Source of the DNA: Bin55 sp964511425
GTDB taxonomy: Bacteria > Pseudomonadota > Gammaproteobacteria > Pseudomonadales > Azotimanducaceae
Length of the DNA: 64,000 nt
Assembly (NCBI GenBank): GCA_964511425.1
Contig: CAZEFI010000004.1
Span: 1-64,000 of the forward strand
Reading direction: 5' to 3'
The notes below the pieces were generated by a model. That model was not told where the DNA came from, made no database searches, and worked only from the letters and a program-made list of their open reading frames with translations. The translations under genes were made by a program, and so were the position numbers. Position 1 is the stretch's first letter. Every line of letters starts with the position of its first letter. Positions 35,638-45,438 of the stretch are shown in pieces.

Positions 35638-36660
35638 ATGAACGATTTTGTGTTAGCGGAATCTGAGAAGCCAGTTCTACAGGTCGATGACAAAATGATG
35701 GAAGAGATCGCGAAAAGTTCGCAGTGCTTCACTCAGATATCGGAAAATGTTTCAAAAATTGTTCTCGGACAAGAAGAAGTCGTCGACCACGTCTTGCAAT
35801 GTCTCATTGCTAATGGGCACGTGTTACTCGAAGGGGTACCCGGCCTTGGAAAGACCTTGTTGGTTCGTGCGCTAGCAACGAGCATACAAGTCGACACTTC
35901 TCGTATTCAATTCACACCAGACTTGATGCCCAGCGATGTTACCGGCCACGCACAATACAGTATGAAACAGGAAGAGTTCATCATTCGGAAAGGCCCGGTC
36001 TTTACCAACCTACTGCTTGCAGATGAAATTAATCGTGCCCCTGCAAAAACTCAATCGGCACTCCTAGAAATCATGCAAGAACGCCGAGCAACGATTGAAG
36101 GTGAGAGTTTCGCGGTAGCTAAACCGTATATGGTGTTAGCCACGCAGAATCCGATCGAATTTGAAGGTACCTATCCCCTACCGGAGGCACAGCTAGATCG
36201 ATTCATGATCAACGCCTACATTGATTATCCCGCCATAGACGACGAAGTTGCAATCGTCGATCAAGTAACCACCGGTCGTGCCGTCGACCAACTCGACACT
36301 TCAGCGATCGAGTCAGTAGCGACCGCCGAAGATGTGTTGACAGCCCAGCGTGTTGCATCCAAGATTCATATCGACGATCAAGTATTAAAGTACGCCGTCG
36401 AGATTGTTCGAGCCACGCGTAACTTTAATGGAGTGACTCAAGGTGCGAGCTCACGAGCAGGGATTGCGTTAGCACGCATGGCGCGTGGCGCAGCATTGAT
36501 GAACAACCGACACTTCATCACGCCTGACGACATACATTCGACGGCATTACCTGCATTGCGTCATCGCATTTCTTTGAGTCCAGAGTTTCAGATTGAAGGA
36601 CTTTCAGCAGACGAAGTCTTAAACGACATCATCGCGGAGATTCCAGCTCCAAGAACATGA
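35638..36660 (+). CDS. MoxR family AAA+ ATPase
   Basis: This 340-residue ATPase has Walker A GVPGLGKT, Walker B LLLADEINRAPAKTQSALLE with sensor ATQNPIEFEGTYPLPEAQLDRF. MoxR ATPases act as chaperones that activate partner proteins, often one with a von Willebrand-like domain. The likely partner is the DUF58 protein, whose start overlaps this stop (ATGA). It is the only soluble ATPase of the cluster. Confidence 0.93.
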   Translation: MNDFVLAESEKPVLQVDDKMMEEIAKSSQCFTQISENVSKIVLGQEEVVDHVLQCLIANGHVLLEGVPGLGKTLLVRALATSIQVDTSRIQFTPDLMPSDVTGHAQYSMKQEEFIIRKGPVFTNLLLADEINRAPAKTQSALLEIMQERRATIEGESFAVAKPYMVLATQNPIEFEGTYPLPEAQLDRFMINAYIDYPAIDDEVAIVDQVTTGRAVDQLDTSAIESVATAEDVLTAQRVASKIHIDDQVLKYAVEIVRATRNFNGVTQGASSRAGIALARMARGAALMNNRHFITPDDIHSTALPALRHRISLSPEFQIEGLSADEVLNDIIAEIPAPRT

Positions 36661-37988
36661 GGCCTTCCAACCTCTTAATTCGAAGCATCGCTGGTCTCAC
36701 TATATTCGCAGTGCTTCCGCCAACTTTTGGGTTGCTTCAATTCCCTTCGTTTCTTGTTACATTTACGTACATCGCATTCGTTGTGATCGTGAGTTTGATG
36801 GTTGCAATCGTGTTATTAGATTGTTTCTCCTTACGTGCTCAGCGGGAGTTTGAAGTACATCGTGAAATGGCAAATAGCTTACCAGTGGGACATAAAAGTA
36901 CCGTCGGTGTATCGGTTCGACATGACTCTTCACAATCTATAAAAATGGTCATCCATGATCGGTGTCCATTGGAGCTCAATCCTGAAAACTCAAAAATTTC
37001 AGAGTCGGTACCTCCTCGTAATACGATAAACTACGAGTATTCAGTCCAACCAAGAGTCCGTGGAAATTTTGAACTTGATTTTCTCGACATTACGTACGAC
37101 TCTATGCTGGGGTTTTGGCAGCGTATATCTCCTATTCCTTGTACGACTACTGTGCGTGTGTATCCAGACTTCGCCCAAATTTCTCGTTATTTACAGATTT
37201 TGTTGGCACATCAGACGCTATTGATTGGTTTGCGTAAACAACAACGCCGTGGAACCGGACTAGACTTTCACCAGTTGCGAGAGTACCGGCAGGGAGACCC
37301 GTTAAATCACATTGATTGGAAAACAACGTCAAAACGTCGCAGTTTAATTTCGCGTGAATTTCAAGACGAACGGTCACAGCAACTGTTGTTTCTTGTCGAC
37401 ACCGGTAAGCGAATGCACAGCGACGATGAAGTATCGCCCCTCTTTGACCAGGCACTTGATGCTATGTTGCTTTTGTCCTACATCGCACTGCAACAGGGTG
37501 ATGGAGTTTCCGTTTATTGTTTCGGTCAAATAAACCGTTGGATCCCCGAAATGAAGGGGCTCTCTTCAATCACGCGGATGTTACATCAAACCTACGATCT
37601 TCACACGGGTACGTATGCTTCTGACTACATTCAAGCCGCGGAAAATGCTCTCGCGCGACATCGCAAGCGATCGCTCGTCGTCTTATTGACTAGTTTTCGC
37701 GATTATGATCAAGACTTACCTGTTGCTTTACGGTTACTTTCAACTCGGCATATAGTCATGTTAGCAAATCTGCACGAGAGTCTCATTGATCGTTTATATA
37801 CAACCGATGCTGACACAGCTGAGCAGGCTTTAAGTGTATTGGGAATCGCGAAATATATACAAGAACGTGCCCGTGTCGTCGCGCAATGTAAAGGAGCTTG
37901 CAAAATCGTGCTAGAGAGTAAACCCAAAGATCTTCCAATTAACATGGTGAATGCTTATTGGAGTCTCAAAAGATCTGGGCAGTTTTGA
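36657..37988 (+). CDS. DUF58 domain protein, likely MoxR partner
   Basis: This 443-residue protein has two N-terminal membrane segments and the DUF58 motif (GTGLDFHQLREYRQGDPLNHIDW) followed by a von Willebrand factor A-like part starting QLLFLVDTGKRM. The usual metal-site DxSxS is replaced by DTGKR, as in many DUF58 proteins. It ends the core MoxR cluster; its start overlaps moxR. Downstream lies a perfect hairpin at 38005-38023 without a T run. Confidence 0.85.
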   Translation: MRPSNLLIRSIAGLTIFAVLPPTFGLLQFPSFLVTFTYIAFVVIVSLMVAIVLLDCFSLRAQREFEVHREMANSLPVGHKSTVGVSVRHDSSQSIKMVIHDRCPLELNPENSKISESVPPRNTINYEYSVQPRVRGNFELDFLDITYDSMLGFWQRISPIPCTTTVRVYPDFAQISRYLQILLAHQTLLIGLRKQQRRGTGLDFHQLREYRQGDPLNHIDWKTTSKRRSLISREFQDERSQQLLFLVDTGKRMHSDDEVSPLFDQALDAMLLLSYIALQQGDGVSVYCFGQINRWIPEMKGLSSITRMLHQTYDLHTGTYASDYIQAAENALARHRKRSLVVLLTSFRDYDQDLPVALRLLSTRHIVMLANLHESLIDRLYTTDADTAEQALSVLGIAKYIQERARVVAQCKGACKIVLESKPKDLPINMVNAYWSLKRSGQF

Positions 37989-38004
37989 ATCGGAGTTGAC
38001 CCAA

Positions 38005-38023
38005 GTGCAAGTTCTACTTGCAC
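38005..38023. other. Perfect hairpin behind the DUF58 gene
   Basis: GTGCAAG, five bases, CTTGCAC forms a 7-bp stem 17 bp after the DUF58 stop. No T run follows on either strand, so it is not a classical terminator. It may stabilise the mRNA 3' end or be a protein site. Confidence 0.4.
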
Positions 38024-38095
38024 AACACGGGACTTAGTTGAAGAAAGTCAACGTTACAAATGCTACTTCCGATTGGTGAAACGTGGAGCAAATAG

Positions 38096-38680
38096 TTGCC
38101 TCCGAATTTCAACCCTTACCAAGCTACTAAGACCGCAATCACCGAGGTTAAGCCCGTTCTTGAAGAGATCGAGCTAGCTTCTGTACCTCACCGTATCCTT
38201 GCTAGGGTGGTTGACTTTTTGTTAATTACAGCTGTTGCCGTTGCGATAGTGATATTGATTGCGTTCGTGTTGTACTATTCTGGGAACATCGACGCTGATT
38301 TTTTGGAGTTCATGGCTTCAGAAATTGAGGAAGATTCAAGTCTCTTTACGTTAAATTTGACGAATCCATGGATTTGGATCGGCGTAGCTACCACTCATAC
38401 TATGTTTCTTGCTCTACACGGTGCATTACTGCATCGATATGGGCAAACAATTGGAAAGAGAATTATGAAAATCGCGATTGTCGACGCAGACACTCACGAG
38501 GTAGTTCCGTTGCCTCGACTGTTTGTGTTTCGCTATCTGATCTGGGATTTCCCTTTATTGTTCTTCGAGGTGATGTACTGGATCATTCGCATCCTAGATT
38601 TGTGCTTCGGACTCCGAAAGAACCGTAGAACTCTTCACGATCTAACCGCGAACACCATTGTTATCAAAGTAGCAGATTAA
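38096..38680 (+). CDS. RDD family membrane protein (second copy)
   Basis: This 194-residue RDD protein has three or four membrane segments. The domain begins HRILARVVDFLLI, and the YGQTIGKRIMKIAIVD and LRKNRRTLHDLTANTIVIKV motifs follow. The short N-terminal segment NFNPYQATKT resembles the start of the next RDD gene (VNPYLAPSSD). The start is TTG. It lies 107 bp behind the DUF58 gene and may extend the cluster. Function is unknown. Confidence 0.8.
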   Translation: MPPNFNPYQATKTAITEVKPVLEEIELASVPHRILARVVDFLLITAVAVAIVILIAFVLYYSGNIDADFLEFMASEIEEDSSLFTLNLTNPWIWIGVATTHTMFLALHGALLHRYGQTIGKRIMKIAIVDADTHEVVPLPRLFVFRYLIWDFPLLFFEVMYWIIRILDLCFGLRKNRRTLHDLTANTIVIKVAD

Positions 38681-39136
38681 TCAAATATGGTTCGACGACT
38701 TATCGGAAAGTGATACGTATGGCTCTCATCCAGCAGGGAAGAACAATGTTGTAGTGAAAACTGCCCAATGAAGAAAAGTTCCGATTGAATTTGAGAATTT
38801 GAATTTCCAGTGTGATGATAGACACCAGTCTTGCTGTGGGTCTCGAGCAAGTTTCGCTAGAAGTTTAGGATAGTAGTTTCACCCAAACTGCCCCGTGTTC
38901 TATATGTTCTGGACCCTTCGCAAAAAAAATTCGAATCATCTTGTTGCAAAGATCACGAGCCATAGCGCGGCTTTCACGATACCGAGCAGGTTCATTCCTC
39001 GTCGTAGGCAACTCAACCGCACGGTCTAGGGACTATGAGGCATACACCATTCTTAAAATAACTCGGATGTCTCGAATCCTGAAGACCTAGAAAATTTCGT
39101 AGGCGTTCTACCCAACAAGACAAACTAGCCCCATTT
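38681..39136. other. Gene-poor gap between two RDD paralogs
   Basis: I see no gene, RNA or clear terminator in this 456 bp. An eight-base A run occurs near 38924-38931. The gap may be decayed sequence, since the flanking genes are related copies, but no recognisable remnant was found. Confidence 0.35.
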
Positions 39137-39712
39137 ATGACTGACGTCAACCCTTATCTTGCGCCGAGCTCAGACCTAGATCACGAGTTCGACGTTGATA
39201 AGATCGAACCTGCAGGACTTGGAGAACGATTTCTTGCTCGATTGATCGACTTTTTGTTACGAAACATCATATTTTTCATACTTTTTGCAATTTTGTCGCC
39301 GGGACTTATTGGATTGTTTGGATTGACTTGGGGACCAAACTTTGAAGACGGTTTAGATAATCCCAATATGTTGATGTGGTATATCTTCATTAATTTCAAT
39401 AATCCATTAGTTCTATATTGCATCGTGTTGACGCATATTAGCTTTCTAATTCTCCAAGGTATTCCATTAGCGATTTGGGGGCAAACCTTAGGTAAGAAGT
39501 GGTTAAATATCGCGATGGTAGATGCTGAAACGTATGAAAAAATCCCTTTCCTAAAGTTGTTCTTCTTGCGCTACTTCGTTTGGGACATACCTGCATTCTT
39601 CTTTGGTCCACTCAATTGGCTTATCCGTCTCACTGATCTGTTCTTTGGATTTCAAAACGACCAGAGAACTCTTCATGACAAACTAGCCAATACTGTAGTG
39701 ATCAAAGTTTAG
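39137..39712 (+). CDS. RDD family membrane protein (third copy)
   Basis: This 191-residue RDD protein is related to the gene at 38096. It has the same layout: an N-terminal NPYLAPSSD segment, GERFLARLIDFLLRN, WGQTLGKKWLNIAMVDAET and QNDQRTLHDKLANTVVIKV at the end. The two look like tandem duplicates that have diverged. The start is ATG. Its link to the MoxR cluster is inferred from position. Confidence 0.8.
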   Translation: MTDVNPYLAPSSDLDHEFDVDKIEPAGLGERFLARLIDFLLRNIIFFILFAILSPGLIGLFGLTWGPNFEDGLDNPNMLMWYIFINFNNPLVLYCIVLTHISFLILQGIPLAIWGQTLGKKWLNIAMVDAETYEKIPFLKLFFLRYFVWDIPAFFFGPLNWLIRLTDLFFGFQNDQRTLHDKLANTVVIKV

Positions 39713-39831
39713 ACTCGAAATATTTGGTCAATAGCGAAGCAACGACCTCATTCCCTTGCACCATTGTTCTGATAAGTCTCCACATACGACGAAATATTAG
39801 CAACACTCTTTTTGAATTCGATTGAAACGTT

Positions 39832-41226
39832 GTGAAAGCCACTGATTCAGTAATTACACGAGCACTATCCGTGAAACAAGCTCTATTTGAAGATTACAGT
39901 ACCGACGAAATTGTTGTGGTCAAAGGATGGGTACGCTCAATTCGTTCATCTAAAGCAGGACTCTCTTTTATCAGTTTGAATGATGGCTCCAGTTTGGATT
40001 CCATTCAAATTGTTGCGACCGATTCATTAGTGAATTATTCCGATGTACTCACGATATCCACCGGAGCTTCAGTCGTTGTTGAAGGTCGAGTAGTCGAGTC
40101 GCTCGGTAAGGGACAGGACCGAGAAGTATCCGCAACGAAAATCACCATTGTCGGTCATGTTCGAGATGCAGAGAATTACCCCGTTTCAAAAAAGAGACAC
40201 AGTTTCGAGTATTTGCGAACTGTCGCACATTTACGACCCAGGACGAACACTTTTGGAGCAATAGCAAGACTGCGGCAAGCTCTCGCTGTCGCAATCCATT
40301 CTTATTTTGAGCAACACGGTTTTCTTTGGGTTAACACGCCAATAATTACCGCCAGCGACTGCGAAGGTGCGGGAGATTTGTTCCGCGTGAGCACCCTTGA
40401 GCTTACGAACGCTCAGGTTCACTACCAAGACGATTTTTTCGGTAAGGAAACCTTTCTTGCGGTGTCCGGCCAACTCAATGTCGAAGCATTTTGTATGGCA
40501 CTATCCAAAGTTTATACCTTCGGTCCGACCTTTCGAGCAGAGAACAGCAACACTAGTCGACACCTAGCTGAGTTCTGGATGGTCGAACCAGAAATCGCAT
40601 TTGCTAACCTGAATGACAACGTTGATTTAGCAGAAGATTTCTTGAAATCGGTGCTCTCCCATGTATTGGACCGGATACCAGACGATATATCGTTTTTCGA
40701 GCATCGGGTCAACAATGATGTACGCAACAGATTTGCGAATATCATCGAAAAACCTTTCGTCCGGATGCGATATAGTGAAGCAATCGAAATACTTCAAAGA
40801 TCATCAGTAAAGTTTGAATTCCCCGTCGAGTGGGGCCGAGATCTCCAGTCAGAACACGAAAAATATTTGACGGAGCACACTGGTTCTGTCATAGTGGTTA
40901 CTGACTACCCGGCTAACATCAAAGCGTTCTACATGCGCCTGAATGACGACGGTGAAACCGTCGCGGCGATGGATGTCCTTGCACCTGGAATCGGAGAAAT
41001 TATCGGCGGTAGCCAACGGGAAGAACGACTCGAGGTACTCGAGTCTAGAATCGACGCGGCTTTACATGACGAACTCTGGTGGTATCGCGAATTGCGAAAG
41101 TACGGCACCGTACCCCATGCTGGTTTCGGACTTGGATTTGAACGCCTCCTCCTTTACCTTTCTGGAATGGAAAACATTCGCGACGTGATTCCGTTCCCCA
41201 GAACACCCAACAACGCAGCGTTTTAG
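39832..41226 (+). CDS. asnS: Asparaginyl-tRNA synthetase
   Basis: This 464-residue class II synthetase charges tRNA-Asn. An N-terminal OB-fold anticodon-binding domain (VVVKGWVRSIRSSKAGLSFI) is followed by class II motifs: motif 2 FGPTFRAENSNTSRHLAEFWMVEPE and motif 3 GFGLGFERLLLYLSG. The asparagine-type PFPRTPNNAAF ends it. The length is normal. The start is GTG. It stands alone between the RDD genes and lipA. Confidence 0.95.
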   Translation: MKATDSVITRALSVKQALFEDYSTDEIVVVKGWVRSIRSSKAGLSFISLNDGSSLDSIQIVATDSLVNYSDVLTISTGASVVVEGRVVESLGKGQDREVSATKITIVGHVRDAENYPVSKKRHSFEYLRTVAHLRPRTNTFGAIARLRQALAVAIHSYFEQHGFLWVNTPIITASDCEGAGDLFRVSTLELTNAQVHYQDDFFGKETFLAVSGQLNVEAFCMALSKVYTFGPTFRAENSNTSRHLAEFWMVEPEIAFANLNDNVDLAEDFLKSVLSHVLDRIPDDISFFEHRVNNDVRNRFANIIEKPFVRMRYSEAIEILQRSSVKFEFPVEWGRDLQSEHEKYLTEHTGSVIVVTDYPANIKAFYMRLNDDGETVAAMDVLAPGIGEIIGGSQREERLEVLESRIDAALHDELWWYRELRKYGTVPHAGFGLGFERLLLYLSGMENIRDVIPFPRTPNNAAF

Positions 41227-41396
41227 TGATCATTACCGAAACAACGTAGTTGTGTTATGCAAATTGCTAAGCTCGTAAACAGTCGCCCGGAAGTATCGCA
41301 ATGGACTATTTGCTGTACTTGATACGCGGCTCAGTTACGCCGAACCACGTAGCATAATAATGTGCGTCGAACATTCCATTTCTTCTATTTAATGCC

Positions 41397-42422
41397 GTGA
41401 GTGCTAACACTATTTCGAACGCCAAAAGCGGCGAAAAATACCGTACTCGACATGGTTTTTCCGCAGTACGAGACGGGATACGCAGGAAACGTCGAACGCG
41501 CCTAGTGGCGAGCAGCGAGATAACCGCAACCGAACGTAAACCTCCCTGGATTCGCGCTCGACTTCCTGCGGGAAGTAGGTACGAATCAGTACACTCCGCG
41601 GTGCACGATCACCAGCTTCACACCGTGTGTGAAGAATCACACTGTCCAAATTTGGGTGAGTGTTGGAGCGCAGGCACCGCAACTCTGATGCTGTTGGGGT
41701 CAGTATGTACACGGGCATGTAAATTTTGTTCCGTTGACACGGGCAATCCGAATGGGTGGATTGATTCTGATGAACCTACTAAAAGTGCTCAAGCCGTACA
41801 GCTCATGGGTCTTAAGTATGTCGTGCTTACATCTGTGGATCGAGATGATTTACAAGATGGTGGGGCAGCACATTACGCAGATTGCGTGGAAGCCATTCGT
41901 GCGATAAATCCAACTACAGTGATTGAAGCACTTACTCCCGATTTTGGGGGAGATCTATCTGCGGTCGACAAAGTTGTCGCGTCGCCAATCAGCGTCTTTG
42001 CCCAAAATATAGAAACCGTTGAACGTCTAACTTATCCGGTACGCGACCCTAGAGCTGGTTACGATCAGACCTTACATGTGCTACAGCATGCGAAATCTTC
42101 TGGAAAAGTTCAAACAAAATCCAGTTTAATGTTAGGACTAGGCGAGACTGATAACGAAATAGAACAAACCATGCGCGACTTACTCCAACATGGAGTGGAC
42201 TTCTTGACACTTGGACAGTATCTACGCCCTACAATCAATCATCTCCCCGTCGAACGGTGGGTTCATCCAAACCAGTTCAGCGCGTATCGAGAGCTTGGTT
42301 TTGAACTAGGATTTAAAGACGTCGCAGCAGGTCCGTTGGTACGCTCGAGTTATCGTGCCGATCTGCTGATAGACCACTTAAAAAGCAACAACGACAACGC
42401 ATGCTCGAACGAAAGTGCATGA
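41397..42422 (+). CDS. lipA: Lipoyl synthase
   Basis: This 341-residue radical SAM enzyme inserts two sulfur atoms into octanoyl groups on lipoyl domains. The auxiliary-cluster cysteines lie in CEESHCPNLGECW and the radical SAM CxxxCxxC in CTRACKFC, with the conserved RSSY near the end. An extra 25 or so N-terminal residues are basic. lipB is not in the window. The start is GTG. Confidence 0.95.
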   Translation: MSANTISNAKSGEKYRTRHGFSAVRDGIRRKRRTRLVASSEITATERKPPWIRARLPAGSRYESVHSAVHDHQLHTVCEESHCPNLGECWSAGTATLMLLGSVCTRACKFCSVDTGNPNGWIDSDEPTKSAQAVQLMGLKYVVLTSVDRDDLQDGGAAHYADCVEAIRAINPTTVIEALTPDFGGDLSAVDKVVASPISVFAQNIETVERLTYPVRDPRAGYDQTLHVLQHAKSSGKVQTKSSLMLGLGETDNEIEQTMRDLLQHGVDFLTLGQYLRPTINHLPVERWVHPNQFSAYRELGFELGFKDVAAGPLVRSSYRADLLIDHLKSNNDNACSNESA

Positions 42423-42521
42423 TTTACCCTTCGAAGAGAGTGCTGTTAACATAACACACCTTTGCTACTGTTCGTCGACTACTTCCGACAGCACAATTTC
42501 ACATCAATTTAAGGATTTTCT

Positions 42522-43892
42522 ATGTTAGTATTTGAACAACCACGAGCCGGAACCATACCCATTGACTTGGTATCAAGTAGCGAGTTTGAACAGTGGCATC
42601 AAGGCTGTTCTGAAGCTACGAAGGCTTGGGTCAAGCTCACCAAGTTTCGCGGTAAAGCAAACCAGTTTTTTCATTTGCCCGACACAAACGGTAAACCGAG
42701 CAGCGTCGTAGCGGGTATCGGGGACTCTCCCTCTAAAGCGAGCCTAGGACTTTTATCGCAAAAGTTAGGGGAAGGCAACTTCTACTTGCGAGACGCTAAG
42801 CAAGACGATGTCTATTCGCTTGCTCTTGGATGGGGTATGGGAGCGTATACCTTCGATAAATACAAAACCAAAGCATCCAAATCGGAAAAACGCGCGACTC
42901 TATTCGTTGATCCTCAATTCACTAAGGTCCAGGACGAAATAGACGCAGTCAATCTCGCCCGGGACTTGATTAACACGGGTGCAGGAGACTTACTCCCAGA
43001 TGAATTGGAAGAAGCGATCGCGCAGGTCTGTGACCGATTTGGTGTCAAACTCGGCGTGACTCGAGGCGATGAACTTCTGGAACGCGGCTTTCGAACCATT
43101 CACACAGTTGGTCGAGCAAGCATATCACCACCACGACTCATGGACTTTCGATGGGGCGATGAAAATGCACCAAATATCACCATTATGGGCAAGGGGGTGT
43201 GTTTTGATTCCGGTGGTTTAGATCTCAAAAATGCACAAGGGATGCGTGAGATGAAGAAAGACATGGCCGGTTCTGCTATCGCCTTAGGGTTATCCCATTT
43301 GATCATGTCGAGAGGGTTGAATGTCCGAATGCGTCTAATGATTCCAGCGGTGGAGAATGCAGTTTCTGATAATGCGTACCGACCTGGGGATGTCATCACC
43401 ACCTATAAAGGAACCACAGTAGAAGTCGGTAACACAGACGCAGAGGGCCGGTTGATTCTCTGTGACGCGTTAGCTCTTGCCGCGGAAGAAAAACCTGAGT
43501 TCATCCTAGATTTTGCCACACTCACAGGTGCAGCACGAGTAGCACTTGGGTTCAATCTTCCAGCGATGTTTTGTAATGACGATAACCTCGCTGAAGGACT
43601 AGTGGCCTCCGCAGAAGCAACCTCGGAACCCATCTGGCGGATGCCTTTGTTCGACGAATATCGTGATACACTCAAATCGAGTGTTGCTGACATTTGCAAT
43701 ATCAGCTCGATGGGTGCTGGCGGTGCGATCACCGCCGCCCTATTCCTTGAACACTTCGTCGATAAAGTTCCCTGGGCACATTTTGATTTAATGGGAAGCA
43801 ACACGAAGACTCGTCCAGCACATCCCGCAGGGGGCGAAGGCTCAGTAATTCGGGCAGCATTTCACTATATCGAAGAACGATTTAACGGTTAA
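42522..43892 (+). CDS. M17 family leucyl aminopeptidase
   Basis: This 456-residue enzyme belongs to the cytosol aminopeptidase family M17, which removes N-terminal residues from peptides using two metal ions. The signature NTDAEGRLILCDALALA and the metal region GKGVCFDSGGLDLKN are present. It is shorter than E. coli PepA (503 residues), with a divergent N-terminal domain closer to a PepB or alphaproteobacterial-like form, so no symbol is given. It lies between lipA and cysS on the same strand. Confidence 0.88.
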   Translation: MLVFEQPRAGTIPIDLVSSSEFEQWHQGCSEATKAWVKLTKFRGKANQFFHLPDTNGKPSSVVAGIGDSPSKASLGLLSQKLGEGNFYLRDAKQDDVYSLALGWGMGAYTFDKYKTKASKSEKRATLFVDPQFTKVQDEIDAVNLARDLINTGAGDLLPDELEEAIAQVCDRFGVKLGVTRGDELLERGFRTIHTVGRASISPPRLMDFRWGDENAPNITIMGKGVCFDSGGLDLKNAQGMREMKKDMAGSAIALGLSHLIMSRGLNVRMRLMIPAVENAVSDNAYRPGDVITTYKGTTVEVGNTDAEGRLILCDALALAAEEKPEFILDFATLTGAARVALGFNLPAMFCNDDNLAEGLVASAEATSEPIWRMPLFDEYRDTLKSSVADICNISSMGAGGAITAALFLEHFVDKVPWAHFDLMGSNTKTRPAHPAGGEGSVIRAAFHYIEERFNG

Positions 43893-43969
43893 CAACTTTT
43901 ACTATCGCACACTCAGCCCCGAAACAGGACGGGTGCGTTGACTAACCGCACGTTTCTAGCACGAATTCC

Positions 43970-45376
43970 ATGGACCTGCTCTTATACGACACAAAGGCGA
44001 AGGAGAAACGTCTTTTTGTACCTATAGATCCTTCACACGTGACAATTTATGTGTGCGGACCCACAGTTTACGATCGCGTACACATTGGCAACGGGCTGAG
44101 TGCGGTTGTGTTCGATGTCTTAGTACGACTACTACGCGTACTCTTTCCTCGAGTTACGTACGTACGCAATATCACGGATATTGAAGACAAAATCATCGTC
44201 GCTGCCCAGAACAACAACGAACCATGGCAGGAGTTGACTGAACGATTTACTGTGGCGTTTCACGAGGACATGCAAGCGTTGTATGTACTCGAACCAGATA
44301 TTGAACCGAAGCCCACGCAATTAATCGAAGAGATCATGCAGATGATCAGCACATTGATTACTCGAGGGGTAGCCTACGAAGCAGACGACCATGTACTGTT
44401 CTCCGTGTCTGCGAATTCAGCGTACGGATCGTTATCGCATCGAACAATCGACGAGATGCTGGATGGTGCTCGCGTCGAAGTCGCTCCTTACAAACGAGAT
44501 CCAAAAGACTTCGTACTTTGGAAGCCTTCAACACCAGACCAACCAGGGTGGGATTCACCGTGGGGTATCGGGCGCCCTGGTTGGCACATAGAGTGTTCGA
44601 CCATGATTCGAACCCATTTAGGACCCACGATTGACATCCATGGTGCAGGTACAGACTTGATTTTCCCACATAACGAAAATGAACTCGCACAAGGTACTTC
44701 CGTCGAGGACGACGCAAATTATGTCAACTATTGGGTACACAACGGAATGTTGAACCTAGGAGGCCAAAAAATGGCTAAGAGTGTTGGTAATATCGTGACT
44801 ATCGCAGACCTACGTCAGCGATATTCGGGAGAAGTTATTCGCTACGCGCTTCTTACAGGTCATTACCGTCAGAGTTTACTGTGGAGCGACCAGCTACTGC
44901 AACAAGCTCGACAAAGCTTAGCGACTCTCTACCGTGCGCTGCGGTACGTGAGTGATGTTTTAGGCGAAGAGCCTTTCACATCGGCGAGTTTCCGCTCGGC
45001 TGCATTAACTCAGTTTCCGAAGGAAGTGTTGGACCCTTTGGTCGATGATTTGCACACACCAAAAGCGCTAGCAGCACTACATGCACTAGCTAAGAAAATT
45101 CAAGCAACTTCCTCGAAATCTGAAGTTAGCAAACTTCGAGATCAATTCCTAGCCGGAGCTTGGTTATTAGGCTTGTTTAACGTACCCGTGCGTAATTACT
45201 TTCAGCCTGGAGACAAAGGTACCGACGCAAGCGTGATCGAAAAACTCATTCAGGAAAGGAATGACGCGCGAAGACGCAAAGACTTTGCTCGTGCGGATGA
45301 AATTCGAGACGAACTCGCATCGAAAGGGATCGAACTTGAAGATACGCGAGACGGTACACGTTGGTCACAAAGATAA
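43970..45376 (+). CDS. cysS: Cysteinyl-tRNA synthetase
   Basis: This 468-residue class I synthetase charges tRNA-Cys. The opening zinc cysteine is in YVCGPTVYD, with HIGN in place of HIGH. Other motifs are WHIECSTM (second zinc cysteine), FPHNENELAQ (zinc histidine and glutamate kept) and KMAKS in place of KMSKS. HIGN and similar variants are known in this family, notably in alphaproteobacteria. All catalytic parts are intact. It precedes the M20 peptidase by about 60 bp. Confidence 0.94.
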   Translation: MDLLLYDTKAKEKRLFVPIDPSHVTIYVCGPTVYDRVHIGNGLSAVVFDVLVRLLRVLFPRVTYVRNITDIEDKIIVAAQNNNEPWQELTERFTVAFHEDMQALYVLEPDIEPKPTQLIEEIMQMISTLITRGVAYEADDHVLFSVSANSAYGSLSHRTIDEMLDGARVEVAPYKRDPKDFVLWKPSTPDQPGWDSPWGIGRPGWHIECSTMIRTHLGPTIDIHGAGTDLIFPHNENELAQGTSVEDDANYVNYWVHNGMLNLGGQKMAKSVGNIVTIADLRQRYSGEVIRYALLTGHYRQSLLWSDQLLQQARQSLATLYRALRYVSDVLGEEPFTSASFRSAALTQFPKEVLDPLVDDLHTPKALAALHALAKKIQATSSKSEVSKLRDQFLAGAWLLGLFNVPVRNYFQPGDKGTDASVIEKLIQERNDARRRKDFARADEIRDELASKGIELEDTRDGTRWSQR

Positions 45377-45422
45377 TATGTGGTTGAGACCGTAGGTAAA
45401 ACAACCTAATCATTTCAAAATT

Positions 45423-45438
45423 AGGAGCACTTCGTATT
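45423..45438 (+). promoter_or_regulatory. Ribosome binding site and ATT start of the M20 peptidase
   Basis: AGGAG at 45423-45427 is followed by an eight-base spacer and ATT at 45436. No ATG, GTG or TTG lies in frame between the upstream stop at 45397 and TTG 45481, which has no ribosome site and would remove a conserved helix. ATT starts are rare (infC is the classic case). Confidence 0.6.

Noticed and set aside
38005..38023. Hairpin as terminator of the MoxR cluster
   Set aside because: The stem is perfect but no T run follows on either strand.
43970..45376. HIGN in CysS as a defect
   Set aside because: HIGN is a known natural variant in this enzyme family and all zinc and catalytic residues are kept.
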